A DNA stretch of 64,000 nt from NCBI RefSeq assembly GCF_950295315.1, contig NC_080165.1:9636417-9700416 (forward strand), written 5' to 3'. The position numbers and the translations under genes are program-made. This document shows positions 21,987 through 31,990 of the stretch, in pieces. How positions within the stretch are numbered: the first letter of the stretch is position 1; every line of letters begins with the position of its first letter. The notes beneath the pieces are model-generated. The model did not search any database, was not told where the DNA came from, and saw only the letters and a list, made by a program, of their open reading frames with translations. The stretch comes from Erinaceus europaeus (taxonomy: Eukaryota; Chordata; Mammalia; Eulipotyphla; Erinaceidae).

Positions 21987-22276
21987 GAGAGGTGGGGTCA
22001 TGATGAACTCAGTTGAGCACACACATCACCAGACTCAAGTACAAGTACGAAGCAAGTTCAGGCCCTTCTTCCCACATGGGGTGGGGTGAGTGAATTTACA
22101 AGTGATGAAGCAGTGATGTAATTGTCTTTTTCCTCTTTCACTATCTCCCCTTCCCTCCCAACTTTTCTCTGTTTCATCAAATAACAAAAAGGAAAAAAAA
22201 AAAAAAGGAAGCCTGGAGTGGCAGTCTCTGAGCCACAGAGATAACCCAGGTGGCAAAAAAGTAAAAAAAAAAATTA
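21987..22276 (+). mobile_element. tRNA-derived SINE, long form, diverged
   Basis: Head 'gaggtggggtcatgatg', CT-rich body, poly-A, distal segment 22205-22258 and a second A-run. Confidence 0.72.
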
Positions 22277-22490
22277 AGGACGTGGGTGTTGACATCAAGT
22301 GGAGCACAGATGTTACCATGCTCAAGGATTGAGTTCAAGCCCCCAGTTTCTACCTGAAAGAGGGTAGTTCCACTGAGTAGTGAAGCATTGTTGTAGGTGT
22401 TTCTTTCTTTCTCTCTATCTCCCCTTAACCTCTCAATTTTACCTCTGTCCTATTGAAAATAAATATATAAATAAATATTTTACAAAATTA
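22277..22490 (+). mobile_element. tRNA-derived SINE, subtype B
   Basis: Directly follows the previous SINE. B-box-like 'gagttcaagcccc' near 22330-22343 and tail (AAAT)n. Confidence 0.78.
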
Positions 22491-23051
22491 AAAAAACTTT
22501 GCTATTCTTAACAAAAAAGGAAATCTACATCTATTATTGTGTATTATTGCTAAATAAGAAAGTTTACATTACATCTATTCATGTTAAGATAGGGCACATG
22601 TATATATCCATAAGGTAGGAGAAAATATATAGCTGAAAGCAAAAGTGCACAATCATTTTCAGTGAGTCAATAAATGAAGCAAGATAGTACAAAGAACTAA
22701 AAAGACACCTTGAAGTACCTAAATGAAACAGTTTCTACTTAGCTCTAGAAACCCTCCTCACCTACCTCCTATTATACTTCCTCTAATCATTCCAAAGCTA
22801 ACTGTGTCAGATACAGGAGGGACTACAGATGTTGAATAAGAGCAAGAGACCAGCATACTTTAATAATGACTCTACCAAGCCACCCAACACCAGGGGCCCT
22901 AGTCAGGGAGTCCTGGGGTTTCCATACAGACATGATGGGCCTAGATGTCTAACAGATCCCTCACACCACTGTCACTGGTCCTCTCCATCAGGAACAGCAT
23001 AATGGACGCCTTTGTGGGACCCTATAGGACCTTGCCCTTAATGTGGATCCA

Positions 23052-23057
23052 CATAGC
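23052..23057 (+). repeat. Putative target duplication, LTR/tRNA insertion left
   Basis: catagc here against cacagc at 23589-23594; 5 of 6 match. Both align with the same place (caatag-like) in other copies of the host repeat. Confidence 0.5.
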
Positions 23058-23058
23058 T

Positions 23059-23134
23059 GCCGGTGCCTCTCAGTCGGTAAAGCATGAGACTCTTAATCTC
23101 AGGGTCATGGGTTCGTGCCCCATGTTGGGCGCCA
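23059..23134 (+). pseudogene. tRNA-Lys(CUU)-like sequence including CCA
   Basis: From 'ctcagtcgg' (23070) onward it follows mammalian tRNA-Lys(CUU), as I recall it, almost base for base. The anticodon loop is ctcttaa with CTT at 23092-23094, the T loop is ttcgtgc, the acceptor 3' strand gttgggc, the discriminator G, then CCA at 23132-23134. CCA is not encoded in mammalian tRNA genes, so a mature tRNA was the template. Differences: G-to-A near 23080, two CpG-type transitions in the T stem (23107, 23122), a T at 23116 where A58 belongs, and a disordered first ten bases that no longer pair with the 3' strand. Not expected to be a working gene. Confidence 0.78.
23117..23134 (-). other. Primer binding site complementary to tRNA-Lys
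   Basis: On the minus strand the 18 bases start TGGCGCCC, two bases after the LTR end, the same layout as in the element at 52183 (LTR, two bases, TGGCGCCC). tRNA-Lys-1,2 sites are typical of betaretroviruses such as the Mason-Pfizer type. Confidence 0.78.
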
Positions 23135-23136
23135 TA

Positions 23137-23588
23137 TGCCAGTGCCTGTTCAGGTGCCAGATGCCGGGCTAGCTTCGCGGGTGGGAGACAGATGACCAGG
23201 GACTCATGGCTGAGCTGGGAATGCAGTCCAATCTATTGATGAGCAGGAATGCAGTGCAATCTATCTAATCTCTATTCATTAGAAAATCCTGTCCTTTGTA
23301 TCTCCTGAGACGGAAGTGTCAGGTTGGAAGAGGATGTACGTAGGATAAGGGGTGTGGAGAAGGAAAAAGCGCTCGAATCAGTGGGGATTAAACGGTGGAA
23401 AACAGGATGTGACTAGGAGAGGGGGCGGAGTGGAAAAAGAGTGAGATCCAGAGGGGATTAAACCAGTGTGGGTCTCAAACAAAACAATGATTATGTAAAT
23501 AGGCCACAGTGTTAAGCAATGCAAGCGAACCTAACGTGATGATCAAAACAGAAGGGGTCTTAGAAGCAGAATTAGAAGCAGACCAACA
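23137..23588 (-). mobile_element. LTR portion (452 bp) of the fusion
   Basis: Minus-strand termini TGTTGG...CTGGCA. The U5 region contains 'cgcgaagctag', shared with the 52183/54147 LTRs, and the U3 contains 'cctatttacataa', close to 'tctatttacataaa' in the 17639 LTR. A roughly 50-bp unit (gggattaaac with a purine-rich leader) is duplicated near 23361-23460. Confidence 0.72.
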
Positions 23589-24484
23589 CACAGCAGGGCT
23601 TGTTCCATTCTCTGAAGGGAGGTTGGACAATGTACTCTACCACTCGAGGAAGATGGGTACTGAAATGAGTGCAGCCTGGAATGTTCCTAGCTGTGACCAC
23701 AGAATGTGAGCTCAGACCTACAGGGATGAGAGGTTACACAGGCTCTTGTGCTGAATATGGGACCCAGATCAAACCAGTGAGGTTTACAGTTAATATCCTT
23801 TATATATTTTCCCCATATTTGGGAGCTGTTCTCTTCCCTGATCCAGATTTCTAGTCCTGTTTCCAACTATGACACCATCCCCCCAGACAACAGCTTAGGT
23901 CACCTGCATACTAGATGTCAGGCGAGGGCAAAAACTAGTAAAGTCATGGGCCCTCTGGAATATACCTAAAATAGAACTACTAGCTTTTTTCCAAAACGGA
24001 GACCCCAAATCTTCATCTGCAATATTCTTGCCTTTAGGTTCATGATTAGTCAACAATTACTTCAGCTTTATATCTTAACTCTTTTTCAGCCACCAGGTCC
24101 CATATGATACCATGATGCCAACCCGACTTCCCTGGGCAGATGATCTTGCCAATGTCTTGGAACCCTGCCTCCCCAGATCCGTGCCCCACTAGTGAAAGAG
24201 AGAGACAGGCTGAGAGTATGGATCAACCTGCCAATACCCATGTTCAGAGGAGAAGCAATTACAGAAGCCAGACCTTCCACCTTCTTCACCCCACAATGAC
24301 CCTGGGTCCATGCACCCAGAGGGATAGAGAATAGGGACGCTATGAGGAGAGGAGATGGGATACCAAGCTCTGGTGGTAGACGTTGTGTGAAGTTGTTCCC
24401 CTGTTATACTATGGTCTTGTCAATAATCCATATTTCCATTTTATAAATAGAAAATACATGATAGTAAAAAAAAGGAATTCTAGG

Positions 24485-24660
24485 CACCAGCTAGTGGTGT
24501 ACCTGATTGAGCACGCGTTACAATGTTCAAGGAACCAGGTTCAATCCCCAGTTTCTACCTGGATGGGTAAAAGTTCACAAAGAAAGCAAGTCTACAGGTA
24601 TCTCTATATCTATCTTCCCTTTCCTTCTTAATATATGGCTGTCTCTGTCAAATGAAGACA
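24485..24660 (+). mobile_element. tRNA-derived SINE, subtype B
   Basis: Head 'ctagtggtgtacctgattg', B-box-like 'ggttcaatcccc' near 24537, shortened body. Confidence 0.72.
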
Positions 24661-25360
24661 ATCAAAATGTTTAACCTCCTTTGACACTTGTGTTTATGAA
24701 AGGTACTTAACTTTGGTATTTTCTGCATACCTGGCACTAAAAAAGAAGCAAATCCTTACAGGCTGAATTTTTATCATATCACTGGCTCTGAAAATATGGA
24801 ATCCTGAAAGTGTTAAAGGAGACAGAAATTATATAAGAAAGGGGGTGATTTGAGAAACTTCCCCCCTTTCTCTCATTGCCTAACGGATCTTTTGTAATAA
24901 AGTTTAAGATTCTTGTTTCCCTTATAAGTTGCATGTGATCATGACTGGGGAGGGGATAATATTCCTAGTTTTTTCTTTTTCAGTGTTTGCTTTTGCTCAT
25001 AAAACATGGAAAGAAGACTGCCTGATGGAGACATCAGAAGGGTCTTGTTTACCATCTCAAAAATTTAGAATAGCCACCATTTAGAATATTTCAGATATAG
25101 TCACCATTTAGAATTGACATGATCAGATATAAATGTGAGATGCTTCCTCTAATAGCATCATGAAAAGCAGCCTGAACATGTGTTCTCATATGTATGCATA
25201 TGCACATGTGTTGGAATCCTGACACAGGATAATGAATGAGTGTCTTTCTACATATACTCCAGGAGAGGTAATCCATAAAGTGAGCAAGCATCAACAGAGG
25301 AAAAAGACAAGTTGATAATAGAATACGTAAGAAGTATAATTATTATTGGTGACTGGTAAT
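24661..25360. other. Mostly unique sequence
   Basis: A short stretch 24815-24925 combines 'attatataag', a pyrimidine tract and 'gtaataaagtt', reminiscent of an LTR R region, but no termini can be defined. Nothing else seen. Confidence 0.4.
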
Positions 25361-25363
25361 GTT

Positions 25364-25490
25364 GGAAAAGATACAAAGAGACAGCATCATGAATATGCAA
25401 AGACATTCCCATGCCTGAGGCTCCAAAGTCCCCAGGCTCAATCACCTGCACCATTGTAAACCAGAGCTGAGCTGGTCAAAAAGAAAAAAT
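25364..25490 (+). mobile_element. SINE, subtype C
   Basis: 'catgcctgaggctccaaag', B-box-like 'ggctcaatcacc', 'cagagctgagctggtc'; same type as 7830-8118. Confidence 0.65.
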
Positions 25491-25494
25491 GTGG

Positions 25495-25768
25495 GGGACA
25501 GGCGGTAAGTGCACATGGTGCAAAGTGCAAGGACCAGTGTAAAGATCCCAATTCAAGCCCCTGGCTCCCCACCTGCAGGGGGGTCGCTTCACAGGCAGTG
25601 GAGCAGGTCTGCAGGTGTCTGTATTTCTCTCATCCACTCTGTCTCCCCCTCTTCTCTCTATTTCTTTCTGTCCTATCCAACAATGATGAAATCAATAACA
25701 ACAATAATAATAACCACAACAATGATATAACAACAAGGCAACAAAAGGGAAAAGAAAAAGAAAAAGAG
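25495..25768 (+). mobile_element. tRNA-derived SINE, subtype A
   Basis: Near full length, with the first ~20 bases of the head disrupted. Tail of AAC/AAT units then (AAAAAG)n. Confidence 0.84.
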
Positions 25769-26070
25769 GGGGTCAAGCTCTAGCGCAGCAGGGTAAGTGC
25801 ACAGGGAGCGAAACTCCAGACCAGCATAAGGGTCCCAGTTTGAGCTGCTGGCTCCCCACTGTTAGAGAAGTCCCTTCACAGGTGGTGAAGTAGGTCTGCA
25901 GGTGTCTATCTTTCAATCCCTCTCTCTGTCTCCCCTCCTCTCTCCATTTCTCTTTGTCCTATCCAACAACAATAAAGCAATGACATCAATAATAATAACC
26001 ACAATGATAAAAACAAGGGCAATAAAATGGAAAACAAATAAATAAAGCGTTAAAAAAAGAAAAGAAAAAG
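25769..26070 (+). mobile_element. tRNA-derived SINE, subtype A
   Basis: Second copy in tandem. The B-box region is degenerate (near 25838-25850). The A-rich tail runs into the CA array, which probably nucleated there. Confidence 0.82.
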
Positions 26071-26075
26071 AAAGA

Positions 26076-26980
26076 ACACACACACACACAGACACACACA
26101 CAGACACACACACAGAGATACACACACAGACACACACACAGACACACACACAGACACACACACACAGACACACACACAGACACACACACAGACACACACA
26201 CACAGACACACACAGAGATACACACACAGACACACACACATAGACACACACACAGACACACACACAGACACACACAGAGACACACACGCACACAGACACA
26301 CACACAGACACACACACAGACGCACACACAGACGCACACACAGATACACACACAGACACACACACAGACACACACACACAGACACACACAGAGATACACA
26401 CACAGACACACACATAGACACAGACACACACACAGACACACACAGAGACACACACGCACACAGACACACACACAGACACACGCACACAGACACACATGCA
26501 CACAGACACACACACAGACACACACACACACACACACAGACACACACACATAGACATACACACAGACACACACACAGACACACACACACACACAGACACA
26601 CACGCACACAGACACACAGACACACACACATAGACACACACACAGACACACACACACAGACACACACACACAGATACACACACAGACACACACATAGACA
26701 CAGACACACACACAGACACACACAGAGACACACACGCACACAGACACACACACAGACACACACACAGACACACGCACACAGACACACATGCACACAGACA
26801 CACACACAGACACACACAGACACACACACACAGACACACACAGACACACACACAGACACACACACATAGACATACACACAGACACGCACACAGACACACA
26901 CGCACACAGACACACACGCACACACACATAGACACACACACATAGACACACACAGACACACACACACAGACACACGCAGA

Positions 26981-27012
<32 letters not shown>
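26076..27012. repeat. 937-bp (CA)n/(GACACACACA)n array with higher-order repeats
   Basis: Basic unit is about 10 bp, acacacacag, with variants carrying GATA, CATAGA, GCAC and ATGC. A block of more than 100 bp around 26394-26510 is repeated at an offset of 280 bp around 26674-26800, so the array grew by block duplication as well as slippage. On the minus strand all three frames stay open for hundreds of codons (Cys-Val alternation) only because the array lacks stop codons. Confidence 0.95.
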
Positions 27013-27014
<2 letters not shown>

Positions 27015-27843
27015 AGACAGTGACCTTAGAATCTGGTTTGGAAACCTAGGAAACAATGGTGACACTTGCCCAATTGAGAAACACATTTGTACAGGATTGT
27101 GACAGATGGAATTGAGCTCTGTATATTGAGTCTTAGCTACCTAGACACATCAAGGTGCTGACAATTATAAATGAGTAAAAATATGCCTGTTTTGTTTAAG
27201 ATAGAGACTAGAGGTGGATACTGCAGAGGTTTCACACAGCTAAGAAACCCTGCTAAAACTATACTTGTCCTAAAAGAGAACAAATAATGTAAAAAAATCA
27301 GAAGCAGTGGCGGGGTGGGGAGAGGAGAGAGAATCCATAGTTATGAGGCAAACAGGGTTATGATAATTCATTAAAAGGCAAAGCACTGAATCATCATAGC
27401 AGCACTTTTGTAGAGTCTATGCTGATGAAACACTCCATCTTCTCTTATGGGAAAAAGATTAAACAAAAGGAGGAATTATAATATATGGCGACTGATTTGC
27501 TGACATTTGTCTAATTATCTCAGAATAAATTTTTGTAAGGCATGGACATACAATACATTTAAGTGTTCCAATTCACTGAAATGAAAGTGGTTCAGATCCA
27601 AAAAATAGTCTTCAGTTGGAATATTTTTTCAGTGCCTTAATAGGAAATTCCCTCCAGTCAAGTGAAGCTGTATCCTGCTCAACCTTTTGAAATGACGGAT
27701 TTGCTTTTTAATGAGAAATTTGCATTTCATTGTAATGCTACACCCTATGTCCTTGTCTTGGTTATTCTCCACAGAAACGGGGACTTCTTTAGACCATGTA
27801 CTCAGCATATAGTAATGACAGATTCCAAAAAGTTCTTCTTGGC
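27013..27843. other. Unique-looking sequence
   Basis: No gene or interspersed repeat recognised. Confidence 0.45.
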
Positions 27844-27869
27844 CTCTCTCTCTCTCTCTCTCTCTCTTT
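27844..27869. repeat. (CT)n microsatellite
   Basis: About 13 CT units. Confidence 0.9.
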
Positions 27870-28121
27870 TTGCAAGCATAGTATATATAAAAGAAAAAAT
27901 AAATAAATAGCACTCTCTTCCACTGATAACAATGTAGACAGAATCCTTAGTGTTGACCTCATGAATTCTCTACTTCACAGCCAGGCATTTGAGAAGAGAC
28001 TAGTCTGAAAATCATCAGGTTAGGTTAGGTCATTGAATGTACAAAGAGAGTTATTTGTAGAGTGCCCTGGTCACCAAGAGCCACATGAATCAGCAGGAGA
28101 TTTTAAGCAAAAGGAGAGCTT
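27870..28121. other. Unique-looking sequence
   Basis: Nothing recognised. Confidence 0.4.
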
Positions 28122-28131
28122 GTGAGTATGT

Positions 28132-28178
<47 letters not shown>
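28122..28178. repeat. (GT)n microsatellite
   Basis: Nearly pure GT from about 28136 to 28177 with an imperfect left shoulder. Confidence 0.95.
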
Positions 28179-28258
28179 GGGATGTTGGGGTGTGATTATA
28201 GTATAAAATACTAAATAAGGTACAACAGCACCTGCTGTAGAAAGAAGCTAAATTAAAT

Positions 28259-28684
28259 CAGGGGTGGGGAAACTTTTTCTTCCAAGGGCCCTTTAGATTT
28301 GTCTTTTTGGATAGGACAGAGAGAAATCAAGAGAGGAGGGAAAGACAGTGAGAGGGAGACAAAGACACCTGCAGACCTGCCTCAATGATCCGTGAAGCAA
28401 CCCCCCTGCAGGTGGGGAGCCATGAGCTCAAACCAGGATCCTTATGCCAGTCCTACGCACCATGTGCGCTTAACAGGCTTCCCTACCGCCCTACTCCCAA
28501 GATTATTATACTATTATTCACAAGCCCTACAAAACATCTATTTAAAAACTAATATTTAATGTAGCTGTGAAATAAGCTCTTAGATCTATTGAATTTCAAG
28601 TCCCATCTGTGTTTTCTTTGGAAGGACCAGGTCATATGATTTTGAGGGTTGTGTATGACCCTCAGGCAAGATGATCCCCACCCA
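28259..28684. mobile_element. hAT-like MITE with nested SINE
   Basis: Left end caggggtggggaaac; right end gatgatccccaccca, whose complement (tgggtggggatcatc) forms an imperfect terminal inverted repeat. Flanks aattaaat (28251-28258) and tattaaat (28685-28692) match at 7 of 8, the duplication length of hAT transposons. Removing the SINE leaves about 230 bp with no transposase. Confidence 0.6.
28303..28498 (-). mobile_element. tRNA-derived SINE, subtype A, nested in the MITE
   Basis: Antisense. Body, core, B-box complement 'gagctcaaaccagg' near 28426 and head ending 'ctaccgccctactccc'. The AAC-rich tail is missing. Its site within the MITE is the same as that at 36042 in the chimeric insertion. 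Confidence 0.8.
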
Positions 28685-28692
28685 TATTAAAT

Positions 28693-28938
28693 AATAAAAT
28701 AATAACAATAATGAACACAGTTGCTTCCTATATATGGAAGAGTAGCATCTTTCATTAGGAATGATTTTAACAACTCAATAAATTTGTTGGTAAATGATGG
28801 AATGAGGAAGCTGTCAAGTTGTGTCAGTATGACTACCACAGGATTATTTTTGCAGAAACCTCAATACTATCTAAGATAAAGTATTGGGGGGGGGAAGTTC
28901 TTATTTGTGATTCACAAAATTACGACTGACATAAAAAT
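28693..28938. other. Unique-looking sequence
   Basis: Nothing recognised. Confidence 0.4.
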
Positions 28939-28948
28939 TCTTTCCAGA

Positions 28949-29170
28949 GGGAGTTGGGTGGTAGCGCAGCAGGTTAAGCACAGACGTTGAAGCAGGTCTA
29001 CAGGTGTCTGTCTTTCTCTCCCACTCTCTGTCTTCCACTTCTCTCTCCATTTCTCTCTATCCTATCCAACAACAGTGACATCAATAATAACTACAACAGT
29101 AAAACAACAAGGACATCAAAAGGGAATAAATTATAAATAGATAAATATTTAAAAAATAAATCTTTAAAAA
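28949..29170 (+). mobile_element. tRNA-derived SINE, subtype A, B box deleted
   Basis: tctttccaga at 28939-28948 and 29171-29180 is the target duplication. The head 'ggtggtagcgcagcaggtta' joins directly to 'ttgaagcaggtctacaggtg'. About 90 bp, including the whole B box and tRNA 3' half, are missing, so this copy cannot drive standard Pol III transcription. Confidence 0.82.
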
Positions 29171-29180
29171 TCTTTCCAGA

Positions 29181-30510
29181 ATCTGAAAGTTTAAGAAAGC
29201 TTTTTACCTCTGCATCTTTACAATATTTTCAAGATGGTGCCTATGGAATTCAGTATTTATACTGTATGGCATTTCCATCATCTTTGTTATTCACTTCTTT
29301 TCTGGGAACTCCATATGGCAATACAAATGTTTGTTTTCTATTGCCATACTTTTTATGGCATATATTCCCACAAAATATTTTCCACAAAGCGCGATATTGC
29401 CTTGTCAGCTAACAACTTTTTTTCCTCTGAATTCTGTGGATATTTGCAATAAGAGATGGTAACAGAGAAGGGCAAGACACTCCAGATACTGGCAGATGGA
29501 AGGTGTCAGGTAAATTGTATTTTTTTCTGGGTCAAAATAGTAGCTGGGCCAATGCTGAGTGTATTTACATGGTTTCTGTCTTCATTTAAAACCTATTTCC
29601 CACTGATTTCCATAGTCTTATTTTGGGACACTTATTTTGGCCTGAACTTCTTTTTATGAGATATTGTCATGACTAACACTAGACAATGAACCGAATTCCC
29701 TTCCCAATCACCTTGAAGCATTAATTCTGATGGTAATGATCGTCTCGGATGTTACTTCTTCCTCACTGGCAGACTGGCCTAGAGCAGTAATCTATTGTAT
29801 TGGAAAAGCACAAAGCAAAGATCATGAGCCTTGATCTGGAAAATCAGTAGGTTTTGAAGAGTCAAACATGAGGCATCTCTTGAAGAATTGGGAATCTCTT
29901 TGCATATTACATTTTGTGGAAAATCCCAAACTAGTAGCTATTAAAGAAAAAAAAATGGTTTGGACATAATTTGCACTTTTGACTAATATCAGCTGTGAGA
30001 TTGTATGTGTGTGATAGATGGGATATTCAACTTTATGTTATAAAAAGCAACCCCACACTTACATATGACCTAAAATTGCAGATATATGTAAGTGAGTTCA
30101 GACCTCAGTGACGGTAATTTTGAATAAAGACAGATGTCTAAATATAGTCATTATGAGGTGACGAGGTGTGATTGTCAAGGAAGAACCCGAGAGTCAGGGT
30201 TTTGGGGTCAAGTCCTTACCAATTATGGCCGAGATGCTAAGCTAAGCAGTTGAGTGGACTGAAAATTCTTAATTCTTTTGAGAAAAAGATTTCTCGGTGA
30301 CAGTCTGATTAATATAGGTCAAAGCAAGGGTAGAAAAACGTTAAGGTTTTATATTATATGCTTTCAGAGAATTATAGTACTGCTAATACATATTTTAACT
30401 ACGGTATGAAATATTTTTTAAAAATGTTTGGAAGTATAAGAGGAAAAGGGTTGGATGGGAGAAAGGGTGTGTCCATGCTAATTGTTCTTGTCTCTTTGCT
30501 GCTTCTTGCT
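29181..30510. other. Unique-looking sequence
   Basis: Over 1.3 kb without recognised repeats. Open frames up to 72 codons (29234-29452, 29456-29659) are hydrophobic by AT composition and lack domain signatures. Confidence 0.45.
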
Positions 30511-30550
30511 CTTGGCACACAACACACTTGCCTTGGCACACAACACACTT
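30511..30550 (+). repeat. Short tandem duplication
   Basis: cttggcacacaacacactt occurs at 30511-30529 and 30532-30550, a 21-bp period with two copies. Confidence 0.85.
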
Positions 30551-30977
30551 TTCTAGATCTCTGAACAAGTCTACTATTTTAGACCTGTTACTGTATGTTC
30601 ATCAGAAGACATTCCCCTTACAGTCAATGAAAAGTTTGCTTTTCACTATCATCTCAGTGTCCAAACTAGATTAAAATAGGAAATGTCTTGAAGAAGCAAT
30701 AACAAAAGGCCAATTACATGCATTTGAGCAGCCAGATACATTTTCAAAGAAAGCACAGCACCTTTATTTCCACAACAGCTACTACATGTACATGGCATTC
30801 AGAACCCTTCTTCAAAAGGTAATGGCATAATTGGAATACTCCATTACTCTTAAACACCAAGATGTATATCAACAGCAAAATGACTTAACTTGTTGGTGGT
30901 ACTGAGGGATAAAGTCAAGGCCTTGCAAATACATAATAGAAACAGTGAGTTACTTTTCCACACCGTTTTTCTTCAGT
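30551..30977. other. Unique-looking sequence
   Basis: Nothing recognised. Confidence 0.4.
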
Positions 30978-31170
30978 GTTTTTTTTTTTTTTTTTCAGTA
31001 GAGTCAATGAGAAGAGTCTGAGAGATAAAGAGGAAAGAGGGGAAGACACAGCGTCATTTCTCCATCATTGATGGAGCTTCACTTCCCCTCCCCCTTTGCT
31101 ATCATCATGCTCTCATGTGTTGCTGGGGCTTGAGTATAGTAAGGTATTTGCTCGACTGAGTAGCCACCTC
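30978..31170 (-). mobile_element. Degenerate SINE, antisense
   Basis: Poly-T, GA-rich body complement, 'tgatggagcttcacttcccc' core and a decayed head region. Clearly older than its neighbours. Confidence 0.55.
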
Positions 31171-31499
31171 TCATATCTATCTGTTTACTTTTATCTGAGA
31201 GAGAGCAGAATAATAATGCTCAGCTTTGGCCTATGGTGGTGCAAAAATAGCAAAACTTGTGGCCTCCAGCATGTCAATCTTATGATTTTATACTGAACTA
31301 TCTCCTGGTAGTTCCTGAGTCCAGACAATTTAAATGAACACTATTAAGTTATGGCAACAGTTTTTGGCAGGCTCACATAAATGCGCCACCAGATTCTAAG
31401 GATATGATAGATGTTTTTCCCTTCTAGCTGAGCATACTTAATAAGATTCCAAATTCTACCCAAGATATGGAAAAAGAGAATGTTTTCTCATTTCTTACA

Positions 31500-31990
31500 G
31501 CTGAATAGTATTTATAACACAACTCAAGCAAAGGCCTCTGGGCTAGAGGGAGGGTGGGAGGAGGAAGTGTTGGTTATCTAGGGTACAAGAGTGAGAAGGT
31601 TTGTGTTGGGAGTGGTCTGCAGACACCTATGATGGGGAGATAAGAAACTGTACCCATGAGAGTCAGGTGGTGGTGTAGTGAGTTAAGTGCACGTGGCACC
31701 AAGCACAAGGACCTGCATAAGGATCCCGGTTCGAGCCCCCGGCTCCCCACCTGCAGGCGAGTCGCTTCACAAGCGGTGAAGCAGGTCTGCAGGTGTCTGT
31801 CTTTCTCTCCCCATCTCTGTCTTCCTCTCCTCTCTCCATTTCTCTCTGTCCTATCCAACAACAACTACATCAATAACCACAACAATGTTAAACAACAAGG
31901 GCAACAAAATAAAAAGAAAAAAAAAGAAACTGTACCCATGTGTCAACAATTACCCTGTCAATCATTGTATCTCCTAACAAAATAATTTAA
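31500..31990 (+). repeat. Dispersed LINE-type 3' end, split by a SINE
   Basis: 'gggtacaagagtgagaagg', 'gcagacacctatgatgggg', 'agaaactgtacccatgtg' and the end 'atctcctaacaaaataattt'. A relative lies at 56270-56510 and, inverted, at 59514-59580. Probably an L1 3'-end variant; family not confirmed. Confidence 0.55.
31659..31923 (+). mobile_element. Young tRNA-derived SINE, subtype A, 17-bp target duplication
   Basis: aagaaactgtacccatg is perfect at 31642-31658 and 31924-31940. Near-consensus: head 'gtcaggtggtggtgtagtg', B box GGTTCGAGCCC at 31728-31738, core 'gcggtgaagcaggtctgc', tail 'aacaagggcaacaaaataaa'. The high identity to the consensus and the clean duplication suggest recent insertion. 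Confidence 0.93.

Larger units (their letters stand above)
23058..23588 (-). mobile_element. Antisense ERV LTR fused to a tRNA-Lys copy
   Basis: Read on the minus strand: an LTR that starts TGTTGG (plus 23588) and ends GGCACTGGCA (plus 23137). A 2-base spacer and a tRNA-Lys primer binding site, TGGCGCCCAACATGGGGC, follow. Where a provirus would continue with its leader, the sequence instead continues as the complement of the rest of tRNA-Lys(CUU), to about its 5' end. There the host repeat resumes. The whole 531-bp unit sits inside an L1 3'-UTR copy with a probable 6-bp duplication. It has no gag, pol or second LTR. Confidence 0.75.
22590..24475 (+). repeat. L1 3'-UTR-derived repeat interrupted by an LTR/tRNA insertion
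   Basis: Colinear with 37390-38710: 'gaaagcaaaagtgcacaat' near 22635, 'ggcctagatgtctaacag' near 22937, 'gttccattctctgaaggg' after the interruption near 23603, and the end 'ccctgttatactatggtctt' near 24400. Interrupted at 23058-23588. Confidence 0.75.

Noticed and set aside
23059..23134. Functional tRNA-Lys gene
   Set aside because: CCA is present in DNA, the acceptor 5' strand is scrambled, position 58 is changed and an LTR abuts the 3' end; all point to a copied mature tRNA.
26076..27012. CRISPR-like array
   Set aside because: No spacer-repeat alternation; simple-sequence satellite in mammalian DNA.
25913..27086. Minus-strand frames of 319-366 codons made of alternating Cys, Val, Ser
   Set aside because: They are translations of the CA/GACA array, which has no stop codons in any of three frames. 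Three overlapping frames cannot all be genes, and the composition is that of the microsatellite.
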